DNA of 64,000 bases, taken from Epiperipatus broadwayi (lineage: Eukaryota > Onychophora > Udeonychophora > Euonychophora > Peripatidae). The notes beneath the pieces are model-generated. The model was not told where the DNA came from. It saw only the letters and a list, made by a program, of their open reading frames with translations, and searched no databases. Of this stretch, positions 21,980-34,722 are shown piece after piece. Numbering within the stretch: position 1 is the stretch's first letter; each line of letters opens with the position of its first letter. The DNA lies in contig JAQFVV010007209.1 of assembly GCA_028023455.1 (NCBI GenBank), positions 64,001 through 128,000 on the forward strand, read 5' to 3'. The position numbers were made by a program, and so were the translations under genes.

Positions 21980-22983
21980 GTGAGAGTACCATATGAGCCT
22001 CATCTAAAACAATTTGTGTTTCTTTGTGAATTTAACTGTGCCTATATCGAATCAACAGATATATATAATATACACCTATCTTAAGCTTTTCATATATCAG
22101 TTATATACATAAACTAATTAATATTAAAAGAATAATTCTAAAAATGAATTATTCTAATTTGTTTATACACACACATAAATAAATGTTTCTAACTAATAGT
22201 ATTTTTTTTTATTAACCAAAACTTGACATTGACAAAGCTATAAGTCATCATTGCAGTTTATCAGTTGAAATAAGGGAAATAAACATTTGGAGTTCATTAC
22301 AAATTGTGTATTTTAAACAATAGAGAGCATGAGCATGATTATGTGATATGCTTCCAGAAATTAATCCAGTATAAAAACAAACTAATATTGTTATAACAAT
22401 AATCTTCTATTTAGTTATTGAAGCAATAACTATGTCCGTAAATTTAAATGTGTTCGAATTTAGAACACATTTAAAAAAAAAAGAAGATTCACTATTTTAA
22501 AACTGTCTTCAAGTAATTAATTTACTTACTTTTAATATTATAAAGAACTAAAAAAATAATCATTTAAATTGACAAGGTTATAAGAGATATCAACGTCTTT
22601 GAAATGAGTTTTCAAAATATATGTTTAAGAAGACAAAAATTTACAAAGATGTTCTCTGGCTAGATAGTTTATGCCCAGGATTTCAGCTGATGTTTTAAAC
22701 CTGAACATGTAAATTTATTCCTACTTAATGCCTAAAGTATAATCATCATAATTTCTACTTAAAAAGTTGCCTTAATAATGGAGTATTATATTGAAGAAGA
22801 TGTTAAATATTTTACTACGCAAACATTTAAAAGAATGAATATTTGGATTACCTCTTTGAAGGATGATCAAGAAACTTTACCTTTCAACATTCATCATCAT
22901 TTTATTTCGTCTAAGGAGGAATATGAAACCATTATTCTTTTGCATCTTGGAATACTTAGTTGTGCACTTTAATAACTCTTAAA
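21980..22983 (+). mobile_element. 5' LTR of the second LTR retroelement
   Basis: About 1,004 bp matching 27264-28266 from GTGAGAGTACCATATGAGC to the shared CTTTAATAACTCTTAAA. The copies differ by a few percent. A 64-codon frame at 22778-22972 is interrupted in the other LTR copy and is probably not a gene. A primer-binding site could not be identified after 22983. Confidence 0.8.
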
Positions 22984-23448
22984 CTTTATTTCCTTTGTGG
23001 ATAATTATTTTTACGTGGAAAAATTACTTCGTATATTAAATTGGAGAACTGATAAGATGAACGTTTTATTTTTATTTATTTAATAAAATTTAGATGTTGA
23101 TATTTTGATATATGATCTGGTGAAAGTGACGGCTGACTAAGTTAGAAGTTTTTAAATTATTTCAATTTGGAAGTAAGTTTTACTATATTCCAAATTGAAC
23201 CTTACCTGACAATTATCATAATTTCTTTTTTAAACAATAACATAATTAATGTCAGAATACATTTTATTATTAATCTAGTGTAAATGGATGTTATCTTATA
23301 TAGACATATAACACACACTGAATCATTTTAATGACACAATACGTAGATTTATAATGTATGGTGGTATTATTTATTGTACACATGATTTTAAATTATATAT
23401 ATATGTAAATAATTACATTGTTTTTTCCTGAATGTTAAATAGTTTATT

Positions 23449-23541
<93 letters not shown>

Positions 23542-24397
23542 CACATATTATAATTCTAAATGTTAATATTTTTATAATATTATGTGATAATATTTTTGTT
23601 TCTATTATGGATTAAAATGTGTTAAACTTGATTTTAAAATTAAACAGGTCTCGTTTCTTTATTTTATTTAGTCATTTTATAAAACCAATAATTATAAATA
23701 TACATACTCATGCATATATATGTTGAATCAACTTAGTGATTTAATATTTATAAAAAAGTTATATATAGCTTATACTAAATTTTCCATTACTATGGGATAT
23801 TGGTGGAAATGCCTGAAGAGAGTCAGTTGCTATTTCTACTCTGAGCTCGAATTCCGAGAGTAACGAGGTTATTAATAGAGGAGTATATTGGATTATATTT
23901 TAAATCACATATCCATGGCATTCTATAAAAAGACTCAAAGTCTGACTATAGGTAGATGTAACTTCCTCAAGTCCTGACAAGAATCATCCCATTATACATT
24001 GCGCCCATACTTAAGGCATGAAACAGTAGTTTTCCATTAGTTAAATCCATAGTTTTTAAAAAAATATGTGAGTATGTTGTGAATTGGTAAAAACACTGAA
24101 TAATAAATAATAGAGACCTTGAAATAAAATAAACCGTAGTAAACAGATAAATCAGTCGCTTTAAAATAAATAAATAAATACGTTTATAGTTTGGGCATTA
24201 AAATATATATTATAACAACGTCTTATAAAAGTAGGAAAAATAGAATTACATTTAAGGTCATGAACACAGCATAAAATCTTATGGCATATATTAAAGTATA
24301 ACTTTGAAAAGAAAGTAGCTTATATATATATATATATATATATAACATTAGAAATTTTTTGTTAATGATAACTAGAAGTGGGAAAAAGCTAATAATA
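22984..24397 (+). other. 5' interior of the second LTR element
   Basis: Non-coding, with an (AT)n run of about 44 units at 23453-23540 and a shorter one at about 24318-24344. Confidence 0.6.
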
Positions 24398-24493
24398 ATG
24401 GAAGTAAAAAGTTTTGAAGAATCTTTAAGCAATAAAGATAGTGAAGTAGAAATTACTTCAGTTAGTAATGAGCAGGATCTTTACAAGTCCTAA
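24398..24493 (+). CDS. 31-codon upstream ORF with TAATG overlap
   Basis: ATG at 24398 opens a short frame (M-E-V-K-S-F-E-E-S-L) that ends at TAA 24491-24493. The last base of the stop is the first base of the ATG of the next ORF (TAATG). Such overlaps permit termination-reinitiation. The length and acidic composition resemble the start of the next ORF. It could also be the true N terminus if a frameshift exists. Confidence 0.4.
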   Translation: MEVKSFEESLSNKDSEVEITSVSNEQDLYKS

Positions 24494-25548
24494 TGTCTGA
24501 AGGGTCTGTAGCAGAAAATGAACATCCTTCACAAGTTCACATGACAGATCAAATATTATCTCAAACACAAAAAGAAACTGAAGCTATAACAGTACAACCA
24601 CAAGGAAGTGATATGGCTCAATTTGTCCAACTGATAATGGATTTAAAAGTTGATATGAATAAAATGAATTCTGATATAAATAATATGAAAGCTGATATGG
24701 TCACCAAAGCTGATATGAATAAAATGAATTCTGATATGAATGATATGAAAGCTGATATGGTAACCAAAGCTGATATGAATAATATTAAAGCTTATATGAA
24801 TAATATAAATGCTGATATAAATAAAATGAATGCTGATATGAAGGGAGAAGTGGCTAGAATGAATGATAATATGGTAATTAAAGTTGATATGGATAATATG
24901 GAATTGAAATTAAAAAAAAATCTAATTTCTATAAAAGAAGAGTTAAAGAAAGATATTGATGATGTTAGGGGAAAGATGCAAGTAGAAATCAAAGTTGTTG
25001 TTGAAAAGAAACAAACTTCCAATGAAGTAGAAAGACTTCATGACACAAAGGCATCAACAATATCAATGGCAATAAAAGGCCAAGAATCCAAAACTTATCC
25101 TGAGCATGAGATTTGCGAATATAATGATAGCATCCAGAACAGATCACTCTTAGTTCAAATGAATATTTCAAAAGAAAACTGTCATGACTATCATTTTACC
25201 ATACAGCAGAGCAATGAAGTAGAAGATCATTGCAGCATTACTAAAGTGCTTGAACCTGATCCAAAAATCTTAGAAAGAGAAGAGAATATGGATAAGGTAG
25301 AATATAAATTAAATCCTGAATCTCAGGAATTCAGAGAAGCACAATCAAATGATAATATTGAATGTCTACATAAATTAAGACTTCAGATTTCTTGTATTAA
25401 TAACAAGTTAAATCATGAACTCATGAAACTTGAGATAACTCCACTATCTCAAGATATAATAGATAAATACAACAGTGAAGTGTATTTTGAGTCATCCCAC
25501 CATATTCGTTTTTACTCCCAGAACAAAAGTAAAACATTTCATCAATAA
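24493..25548 (+). CDS. Coiled-coil gag-like protein of the second LTR element
   Basis: 351 residues. After an N-terminal polar part (to about residue 45), residues about 50-150 are a coiled coil built from degenerate repeats of the type M-N-K-M-N-S-D-M-N-D-M-K-A-D-M, with a 20-residue unit (60 bp) duplicated at DNA level. The remainder is charged and without recognisable catalytic motif or zinc knuckle. Position between two LTRs and orientation with them suggest a gag-like structural protein. Similar charged coiled-coil ORFs occur at 17169 and, broken, near 60.8 kb. Confidence 0.55.
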   Translation: MSEGSVAENEHPSQVHMTDQILSQTQKETEAITVQPQGSDMAQFVQLIMDLKVDMNKMNSDINNMKADMVTKADMNKMNSDMNDMKADMVTKADMNNIKAYMNNINADINKMNADMKGEVARMNDNMVIKVDMDNMELKLKKNLISIKEELKKDIDDVRGKMQVEIKVVVEKKQTSNEVERLHDTKASTISMAIKGQESKTYPEHEICEYNDSIQNRSLLVQMNISKENCHDYHFTIQQSNEVEDHCSITKVLEPDPKILEREENMDKVEYKLNPESQEFREAQSNDNIECLHKLRLQISCINNKLNHELMKLEITPLSQDIIDKYNSEVYFESSHHIRFYSQNKSKTFHQ

Positions 25549-25592
25549 GGTGTTGATAAATTGTATGAAACCATCTGATAATATCATTATCA

Positions 25593-25868
25593 ATGATAAT
25601 ATTTAATGAAAAAGAAGGTTGTCTTAATAGAAGGTTTAATTTAGAAGATATGAATGAAGGCAATGGATTCAATTGTCTTAAGTGTAAATTATGGGGTATG
25701 AAGCATCACCATAATCCTGAAGATGAGCAAATTATAAAAAGTCTTCAGACAATAATAAAAATATTTATAATACAAGCTAAGAGACAGAAAGGTTCACAAT
25801 TCCATAGGTTGTGTAATACTTATGAAGGTCCCTTCACATTCATTGAACATGTTAATGGATGTGCTTAA
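25593..25868 (+). pseudogene. Fragment with integrase C-terminal-like tail
   Basis: A 91-residue frame whose C terminus reads R-L-C-N-T-Y-E-G-P-F-T-F-I-E-H-V. The Y-E-G-P-F motif is typical of the SH3-like end of Gypsy integrases. The rest is unrecognised. It probably represents fused leftovers of a deleted pol gene. Confidence 0.35.
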
Positions 25869-26326
25869 AAAGTAAAACACATATATAAGGAAGGACTTTA
25901 TGGATTATGACTTTGGGATGTGACAATGGATTTTCAGTAATGATAGAATACATTAGGCTGTTCTTTTAAGGGAATAAATGTATATATGTATATAAATAAT
26001 TGAAGTTGATATTAATAATAATAATAAAATGCATCAAGTTAACCAAAGTATGAAAAAATTCTTATAGGTTTATTAGACTACAAGTTATGGTTAGTTAAAT
26101 AAGTAATAATGGTAGATCAATTAAGCATCACAATAATGCAATCTGATGTTGACACTACTTATAAAATGCAAGTCCATTATATAGCATGATATTGTTAAAT
26201 AGTAATAACAATCAGCATTAAGCCAATGCACATGTGCTTTGTGGATATATATAAGGATACAAGAGAAGATAGAGTAAAAGCTTATAAACAACTTGTTAAA
26301 AAAAGGCCAGTCAAAGAAATAAAAAT

Positions 26327-26557
26327 GTGAAGACAATTTCACACAAGTTCAAAATTGGGGATCAAGTTTTTATAAAAACTCCTCAAATTAGTATACCCCA
26401 ACAGAGCAGATACCAAAAGATTTATCATTGGTATGAGGGACCTTATACTATCATAAAGCAAACAGGTCCCAATGCATTCTGGATAAATATAAAGGGAGAC
26501 ATTAAAGGCACTTATAATGCTAGAGCTTTAAAACTTTATTTTGGTCAAATGAATTAA
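26327..26557 (+). pseudogene. Integrase C-terminal domain remnant
   Basis: The 76-residue frame contains F-K-I-G-D-Q-V-F-I-K-T-P, then W-Y-E-G-P-Y-T-I-I-K-Q-T-G-P-N-A-F-W-I, then Y-N-A-R-A-L-K-L-Y. This is the order seen at the C-terminal end of Gypsy/Ty3-type integrases. The catalytic integrase core, reverse transcriptase and protease are missing from the element, so only the pol tail survives. Confidence 0.7.
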
Positions 26558-26962
26558 TAATGTTTTACCACATTCTACTTATGTATAGAGTAAAATGTTG
26601 AAAGAAAAGATCACGTGGAATAGGTAAGAAGAGAAAAAGTTTTCATTTAAAAATATATATATATATATATGTATAAGGATGTATATAAGTCAAAATAGAC
26701 ATTAATTTTTTTTGATGAGGGTATGTTAAGCAATTAAAGTTAATTCTTAGGATACCTGAAAACTAAAACTGTTTTAAGAGTTAATCCATGCTGAATGATG
26801 GATGTTCTTATGTTTTGGATAGTTCTCAAAAGAGTCCATATTATGTCTTAAAGAAAAGCAGGATGGAGACTACCAAACAAATATATGTGTCATCTATAAA
26901 AGAGGCACATGACAATAAATCCATCAAAGGAAAATAAATAAAAAAGGGAAGAAAAAGAAAGA

Positions 26963-27004
<42 letters not shown>

Positions 27005-27014
27005 AGGACAAGGA

Positions 27015-27054
<40 letters not shown>

Positions 27055-27263
27055 TCCTTGTCCTTTTATTTAAATTGAATGATGCTTAATATAAAGAAAG
27101 AGAAAGGGTTATAAAAAAACAGAGCAAATAATAAGGGTTGATAAAAGCAAGAAAGAAAAACAAGCTTCACAACTTTATATTTAATGCAAACATTGACACA
27201 CATTAAGTGTCCAAATTTTAATGGTAAATATAAAATTTGAACTCTTTTAAAGCGAGGGAGTAA
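26558..27263 (+). other. 3' interior of the second LTR element, with perfect hairpin and polypurine tract
   Basis: A perfect inverted repeat, AAATAAAAGGACAAGGAGG and its complement (26998-27020 and 27051-27071), flanks an AT run. A further AT run is at 26968-26997. The purine-rich tract AAAGCGAGGGAGTAA lies immediately before the 3' LTR and is the likely plus-strand primer. Confidence 0.65.
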
Positions 27264-28266
27264 TGTGAGAGTACCATATGAGCATCATCTAAAACAATTT
27301 GTGTTTCTTTGTGAATTTAACTGTGCCTATGTCGAATCAACAGATATAAATAACATACACCTATCTTAAGCTTTTCATATATCAGTTACATACATAAACT
27401 AATTAATATTAAAAGAATAATTCTAAAAATGAATTATTCTAATTTGTTTATACACACACATAAATAAATGTTTCTAACTAATAGTATTTTTTTTATTAAC
27501 CAAAACTTGACATTGACAAAGTCGTAAGTCATCTTGCATTTTATCAGTTGAAACAAAGGAAATAAATGTTTGGAGTTCATTACAAATTGTATATTTTAAA
27601 CAATAGAGAGCATGAGCATGATTATGTGATATGCTTCCAGAAATTAATCCAGTATAAAAATGAACTAATATTGTTATAACAATAATCTTCTGTTTAGTTA
27701 TAGAAGTAATAACTATGTCCGTAAATTTAAATGTGTTCGAATTTAGAACACATTTAAGAAAAAAAGAAGATTCATTATTTTAAAACTGTCTTCAAGTAAT
27801 TAATTTACTTACTTTTAATATTATAAAGAATTAAAAAAATAATCATTTAAATTGACAAGGTTATAAGAGAAATCAACGTCTTCAAAATGAGTTTTCAAAA
27901 TATATGTTTAAAAAGACAAAATTTTTACAAAGATGTTCTCTGGCTAGACAATTTATGGCAAGGATTTCTGCTGATGTTTTAAACCTGAACATGTAAATTT
28001 ATTCCTACTTAATGCCTAAAGTATAATCATTGTAATTTTCACTTAAAAAGTTGCCTTAATAATGGAGTATTATATTGAAGAAGATGTTAAATATTTTACT
28101 ATGCAAACATTTAAAAGAATGAATATTTGGATTACCTCTTCGAAGCATGATTAAGGAACTTTACCTTTCAACATTCATCATCATTTTATTTCATCTAAGG
28201 AGGAATATGAAACCATTATTCTTTGCATCTTGGAATACATCATTGTGCACTTTAATAACTCTTAAA
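27264..28266 (+). mobile_element. 3' LTR of the second LTR retroelement
   Basis: About 1,003 bp, same boundaries as the 5' LTR, starting TGTGAGAG after the purine tract. A direct target duplication was not visible, because the left flank is an AT repeat. Confidence 0.8.
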
Positions 28267-31178
28267 TGTGAAGTTAAAGAGAGCACTAAATTGGTGATTC
28301 AATAATTAATAAGCCTATACAATAATGATCTAAAATCCAAAGACAAAAATTTTTTTTAGTACTAGATATGTAGATGACATGAATTGAGAGTGTACCAATA
28401 TGGTACAATATATATAAACAAAACATATTTAAGAGACTAATTGTAGTTTAATTTTAAGTAATATATTTTCACAAATACTGGTAATCTATTGTAAAAAAAA
28501 CGTTTTTTTTCTTTTATTAAGAAATTGTACTAGGTTATCATTATAATGTGACCAAAGCATTTATAATTTGTTTAATTTGATTAAAGAAAAATTATTCAGT
28601 AGTATTAAATGTTTACAATATTTTGAACACATTTATATAGAAATAGTCAGATCTGTCTATCCTTCTGTTTCACCTACTATATAATATAGTAGTATTTATT
28701 TACATATGCCTATACCCAAATCCTCATATTATGCTAAAATTGTGTTAATTTTAAACCTAAATATACTAGTTGTGTATGTGTGCATATATTTCAGCATACA
28801 GTATAGAAAATGTATGTATATATGTAAAAATCAGTAAATACACATGTATATATTTTAGTAGTTAAATAAATAAAAAAACGCTATGTATGTGTAACAAGAA
28901 ACTATATATATATATATACAGGAAAGAATAATGTTAATAGGATTAAAACATTAGAAATTTCTTTATTTAGAATATTTATTCTAAAATTAAAATTTGAAGT
29001 TATAATTTTCTTAATATATCACTAAATTATATAATTGCATTACATATATAACAAAAATGTTTTTCCATCTTTAGATTTGTTTTTCTAAAAAGTATGATTT
29101 ACTAAAATTAATTCTTCTCACTGTATTCTGACCTATTTAAAATTTTAAAAGTAAAAATAGATTTTAAAACCAAGTATGAATAAATTAATCTGGTCAAGAT
29201 GGGAAAACCCACTTGTAAAAAAAAATCAATAACAGTGGGGATCCATGATTTCCAAGAATACAGCAAAGTAATTAGACAAGCAGATCTGAAACTTCTAAGA
29301 CAGGGGAGAGGGGGATGAGCTAGTATATAAGCTAATTGCAGCCATCTTTGAAACACTTTGGACACTCTATTTTTAAATTTGAAGTATTTTGTAAAATGAT
29401 GATGATGACAGGGTAGAAGACAATTCCCTTACTTTCTAAACCCCATGATAGTCTACAAGGTGTAAGGAAGGATGAACTAGAAGCCAATGACACCTAAAGA
29501 AACCTTCAAGATGAAGCCAACCTGTCACAGCAGAGAAAAGATAGTGGTAACAAATCTCCATTCATCTAGAGTTAATTTTTAAACTAAACTTTGTAAATCC
29601 TATAAGCTAGCTAAATTTATTCTTAATGGCCAACAATAATGTATTCTAAACTTACAAGGTAAATGTAATTTTATTTTCTTTCATTTAAGTAGTAAATCTT
29701 GCTGATTGATTTATTCTGATTTATTAAACTGATTTAGTTTTAACCTGCTTTAAATTGATTGATTCCCAATGATTCATCATAACTGATTTATTACGTTTAA
29801 TCCTAAATGATTTATTTTAAATGATAATTATGTTTTTAAATTATTTTGAGTAATTTAGCCTAACAAAAATATTTGCTTTTGGTAAAAATTCTTGTAAATG
29901 AGTTAACACTACATTAAACTGAATCAGTCAAGTTTAAGCTAATTTTGTTTCAATTCCCTTTTTAAACTAAGCAAATAAAGCCAAATTTCTGATTTCACTT
30001 ACGTGAAACCTTATCTCTAAATTTATGTTTCTTTTAGTTAAAACTATGCCAACTTTATTTTATTTTCTATTATATATTTGTTTATGCTATGATGTACAGA
30101 ATGGAGTTTTACTCTTAGTTAAATCATTAGTGAGAAGCAATTAGATATTCTTACACATATATGTAATTTCATGTATTAACACACAAACAAAATACCCTTC
30201 TGAAATGGATAAAATAAGTCTTATTTAAGACATAATTAAAAGCTTATGAATGCTTTAGGATAGATTTGCTTTAAATGTAATATTTAATTAATATTTAGCT
30301 GAGGTGATAAAATACAGCATAAAGCTAGAACATAGTATCATAATTATCTAAAATATGCTGTAATCCTCCCTAGAATTATAAACATGCCTATATAGATAGC
30401 TTAGCAAATTAGATTCATAAACTTTCCTTAATAGCATAGTTATAGATGCTATATTATGAACTGATCTATGGTAGTTTCATGAAAGGAAACTATTGTTTAG
30501 CATCCTATTTTTATTATATAATGATGTGGTCAGTGGGGCAAAGGTGTCCTTAAGAAATGCTTAGGCAAACATATTTGTTGCTGTATCATTCTAATGGGCA
30601 TATGTTTTAAGGGCTACCCCATTATTCTTAGTTCAGACAACTATCTTCTTCAGATGGGCATAGGTTAAGGGTCACCCCATTCTGCATATTTAGAACTGGA
30701 GTATGAGGATTCAGAAAATTAAACTAGTTGTTTGATCACCTGTACTAAAAGATCTTTATTTCACAGCAATGGGTATGGTAATAAAGAAACTGGTACTAGG
30801 TACGAATCCCATGAAAAAGCACACATTCGAGACATATGGACTCAGATTGTATATTTTCTATATGCCTTGGTATCTGAAGTCTGACTGCCAATTGTCAGTT
30901 CATCCTGCCATATAATTATATATTTCAGCATTGATCTGAAACAGAATCTGATTTTATAGGCATATAAGCTATATAGAGAATATGCTAAATAATTCATGTT
31001 TAATAAAATATTCTTTATAAATGATAATAATCACTTCTGCTAGCTCTAAAAAAAATCTTAATCCAAGTATATAGAATAAACTAGGCATAGATTATCATGA
31101 GCAAACTAAACTGATTTGTAACTTAATAAGTCTCATGAAATTGTAATTCAGTGTGTCATAAATCTTCATCACCTGTGA
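28267..31178. other. Anonymous AT-rich DNA
   Basis: No gene was recognised. A motif ATGGGCATA...TAAGGG...CCCCATT is repeated at about 30594-30630 and 30654-30690. The minus-strand open frame at 29108-29365 lacks recognisable features. Confidence 0.5.
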
Positions 31179-31246
<68 letters not shown>

Positions 31247-31464
31247 TATAACAAGCCCAAAATAAATTAAATAATTTGTAACCAAAAAAGCTAAGATTAC
31301 CTATGAGTGATTTGTGTTCCAAATGTAAAAGGAAACAGACAGTATGGTTATAAAATTATATTTAAAAAAAATAATAAAATCTTTTATTGGGGGGGGCTCT
31401 CTCTCTCTCTCTCTATATATATATTAGGCATATATATATATATATATAGTAGTATATATATATA

Positions 31465-31505
<41 letters not shown>
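31179..31505. repeat. (AT)n and (CT)n microsatellites
   Basis: (AT)n at about 31179-31242, then G-run plus (CT)n and interrupted (AT)n at about 31389-31505. The open frames over them are repeat translations. Confidence 0.9.
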
Positions 31506-31506
<1 letters not shown>

Positions 31507-31514
31507 CCATAATG

Positions 31515-31665
31515 GCTTGTAATCCTAAAAATCATCACCTACGCATGAACTAAAATCCCAAATATTAATACATTGTAATTTCTAAAATCATCACCTGTGT
31601 GTGAATCAAAAGATCAAATGTCAATAAGTTGTAATCCCTAAAATCATAACCTGTAAATAAGATAA
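31515..31665. repeat. Degenerate tandem repeat, about 55 bp
   Basis: Three imperfect units contain TAATC-CTAAAATCATCACCTG; they start near 31519, 31574 and 31630. A related block lies near 31150, on the other side of the AT runs. Confidence 0.6.
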
Positions 31666-34588
31666 TCCTATTATAATTTTATTATTTAAATATTTGGCTT
31701 TCATTAAAATTAATTTAAATTTTAACTTCTGCTTAGTGTATTAATTTTCCTCATCATTGTTATTGAATCATTATTATCATCATCATTATTAAGTTAATAT
31801 TAATTAGTTAATTATTAAGAATCACATTCCATATTTGATAATTTTGCTTAAGCCTATACCTATATGGTTAGCTATACTGTTAAATATGCCAGTTTCTTAT
31901 AGTCTCATGTTTTACTGATGTGATAATGCTGGCATGTGATTAAGGAAAATACTGCTGTGACCTTATATATGTCATCCATAGGGTAGTAGATCTTTGAGCA
32001 TTATAAAGGAACTGAGATTAGATTGAACAAGGGTATCAACAACCTCATTTCGATCAGGCTTGAAATAATTTACTAAAACTCTGGATTTTGATGCATGAAT
32101 GTACAAATTTGACTGTTACAATATATGCTTATGTTGTTGTCAAACATGTGCATTACATTAATTTTTTAATTTTCTAAAAGCACTCTAACTATAGATAATA
32201 TGAAAAATGGTGGTTTAAAAAGGGGAATTTAAAGTAGTCTACTATAAGCTAAAACAGTATTATCAATTATTTTTATCATGTATTATCAATTACTTTTATC
32301 TATGATAACAACTGGTGACAATATATATATTCCTTGCACTCAAATATTTTTACTCTTATTTATTTTCTGATGTCAATTAGAAAGCAATTTTTGATGCTCT
32401 TTAATTTCTGATAACTGTGTTCTTGTGGACTGGTTGGTGATTTTTTCTTGATATCTTATATTTTAGAATGTTCAAAATGCAATATATTGAAATCTTATAT
32501 TGAGCATAAAAGTATATCTAAAGACAATACTGATAACTATTCATTATTATGATATTTTCAGTCTTCCGATGTCTCAGATATTTATATTATACCAGTTTTT
32601 TAAGCCAAATTAAACTTAAACAATTTTTTCTGTGGTAAATATGAACATTGTTTTACCATGTGTTGCATGGAGTGATAATATAATGTATTCAATCATTTGT
32701 AGTTACATCTTCCTAAGTACTAATAATTTCATAGAAAAACATCTGGATATATATATAACACGTGAAATATTGTTATTATATGTTAAACAAAATTTTTTAA
32801 AACAGTTCTAATATTTTTCTTTAGTTTCATATTGTGATTAACTTTTAAATCAGTGTTAAATTTTTATACATTATAAATTTCAAAGAATAAATATTATTTC
32901 ATTATTTTGAAATGTTATATTTTTACACAAGGTGAAACTAAATAAATAAGGAGAGAATCCTTTGCAGTTAAGCTAAGCTCATTATTTAACCTTTAAAATA
33001 TTTTTTACTTTTTATTTTTGTAAACATATATATAATAATAAATTAATACGGATTTATAGATACAATTTATGATACAGTCACAATAATTATTTTCTTAAAT
33101 GCTTTTGTTTAAGTTAGAAACTGAGTTCGTTTGGCATAACTTTTGCAATCAAGATTTAACAGATTTCCTTAAAATTTTGTCATATGTTAGAAATCAATGC
33201 TGGAATATGACAATAATAATTTTAGATTAGTCTCTTGGTTTGTTCATTGTAGAGAGGCTAGTGGATTGAATTTCATATGTGTTGATATTAGTTCAGTAAG
33301 TATTCAATGATGTGCACAAGAGGAAGATATACTTTTAAATGTTTTTATTAAAAAACTATTACACTAAAATAATAACAATCAATAAAAACAGGAGTTAAAT
33401 CAAATTATATTTTCAATTGATTCTATAAGTTGATTTTTCTAAAATGTTGAGCTGAAAACTCCTACTTCGAATGGAATCTAATAAGTCTTTCATTATATAT
33501 TTCTCCATATTTTAACATTTTATATTTTCAATTAAATCTTTTTATATATAATATATTTATGATCTTAACTTTAATATTAACAAATGTAAGCTTTTAAGCA
33601 ATAGCAATTTTAATATATATATATATGAAGTTCTTACTTATAACAATGGAGTATGGTGTCATTGGATGTAATTTTTCTATTCAAAAAGTTAAAAAAATAA
33701 AATATTAGATATTTACATTTTATGTTATTAAAAAAGGACATATTTAGTGTTAATTATTGTCAAAGAAGGAAGAAACATTCTAAAAATTAATAAAATAATT
33801 ATTGCTTTAAAAATGTAGAAAGTATTTTATTTACTATTTTGAGAAAGGTGATTCATTTTTACTCTGTAGAAAATGCTTTCAGTAGCCATAATAAATTTTT
33901 GAAGAAATTTTTTTAAAAAACAAATTGGAAGACTATATCCTATTAGTGATGAAGTTTTTGGTTTAAAAATAAATCTTTTACAAAATGTTTGCATTATAAA
34001 CTTTAATTTGTAAATAAATAATCAAAAATTATAGTTTTTCTTTATAGATCTACAGTATTCAATAACTTAGTCTTGGACTAAAACACTTGGCTATTTAGAA
34101 AACCTCAGTTCTATTGACTTCTTGGTCACACCCTCATAACTTTGTCATGTTAACAGGATAATGTCAATCACACAAAAAGGTCCATATAATGCTGACATTT
34201 TCAGATTTATTTGAATTAACATATTAAAATTGTAGTTGCAGAGAAAAGGGAAACTACAAACCATCTCAAACCATAATATAAAGTTATAGATAAGTTTAAA
34301 ATACCATAGGGAAGATAACAATAGCAGTGCTATTATAATACCTAACATGTCAATCTACATGATACTGTGAAGCTGATGCAGGATGTTAAAATGGATAAAA
34401 ATTTATTTCTCTTGATTGTAAAATTTTCTTTTTTTTAAAAAATATTTCTTTCATAAAAATTAATATTAAATAAATTTTAATGCAACACAAATTTCCTTTA
34501 AAATGTTACAGATAGCATTACTTTATATTTATTCTTTGTTTTAAATATGAATAAAAATAATATTGCAGTATATGCTACTTTTAGCTTC
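31666..34588. other. Anonymous AT-rich DNA
   Basis: Nothing beyond short AT repeats could be supported. The minus-strand open frame at 34145-34348 is hydrophobic but has no context or motif. Confidence 0.5.
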
Positions 34589-34722
34589 AAATATTGATAT
34601 ACATTGTCAAGCATTGGTGGTTAAGAGGTTAGCACAGCTCTCTTACAAGCAGTTGTTCTGGGTTAGTGGGTTTACTTCCCAGTTGATGCTATGACACATG
34701 AGAAAAAAATATTGATATACAT
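34589..34722 (+). mobile_element. tRNA-derived SINE with 16-bp target site duplication
   Basis: The insert 34605-34706 is flanked by AAATATTGATATACAT at 34589-34604 and 34707-34722. It has an A-box-like GTGGTTAAGAGGTTAGCAC and a degraded B box. Its 3' end ATGCTATGACACATGAG plus A-run matches the 3' end of the SINE at 2915, so it is an older or diverged member of that family. Confidence 0.85.

Noticed and set aside
22680-22700. CTGATG words in the second LTR element and elsewhere (31.9, 34.4, 53.7 kb)
   Set aside because: They lack the rest of the core or a downstream GAAA with pairing stems.
22778-22972. 64-residue ORF in the 5' LTR
   Set aside because: The second LTR copy has stops in the same frame, so it is not conserved as protein.
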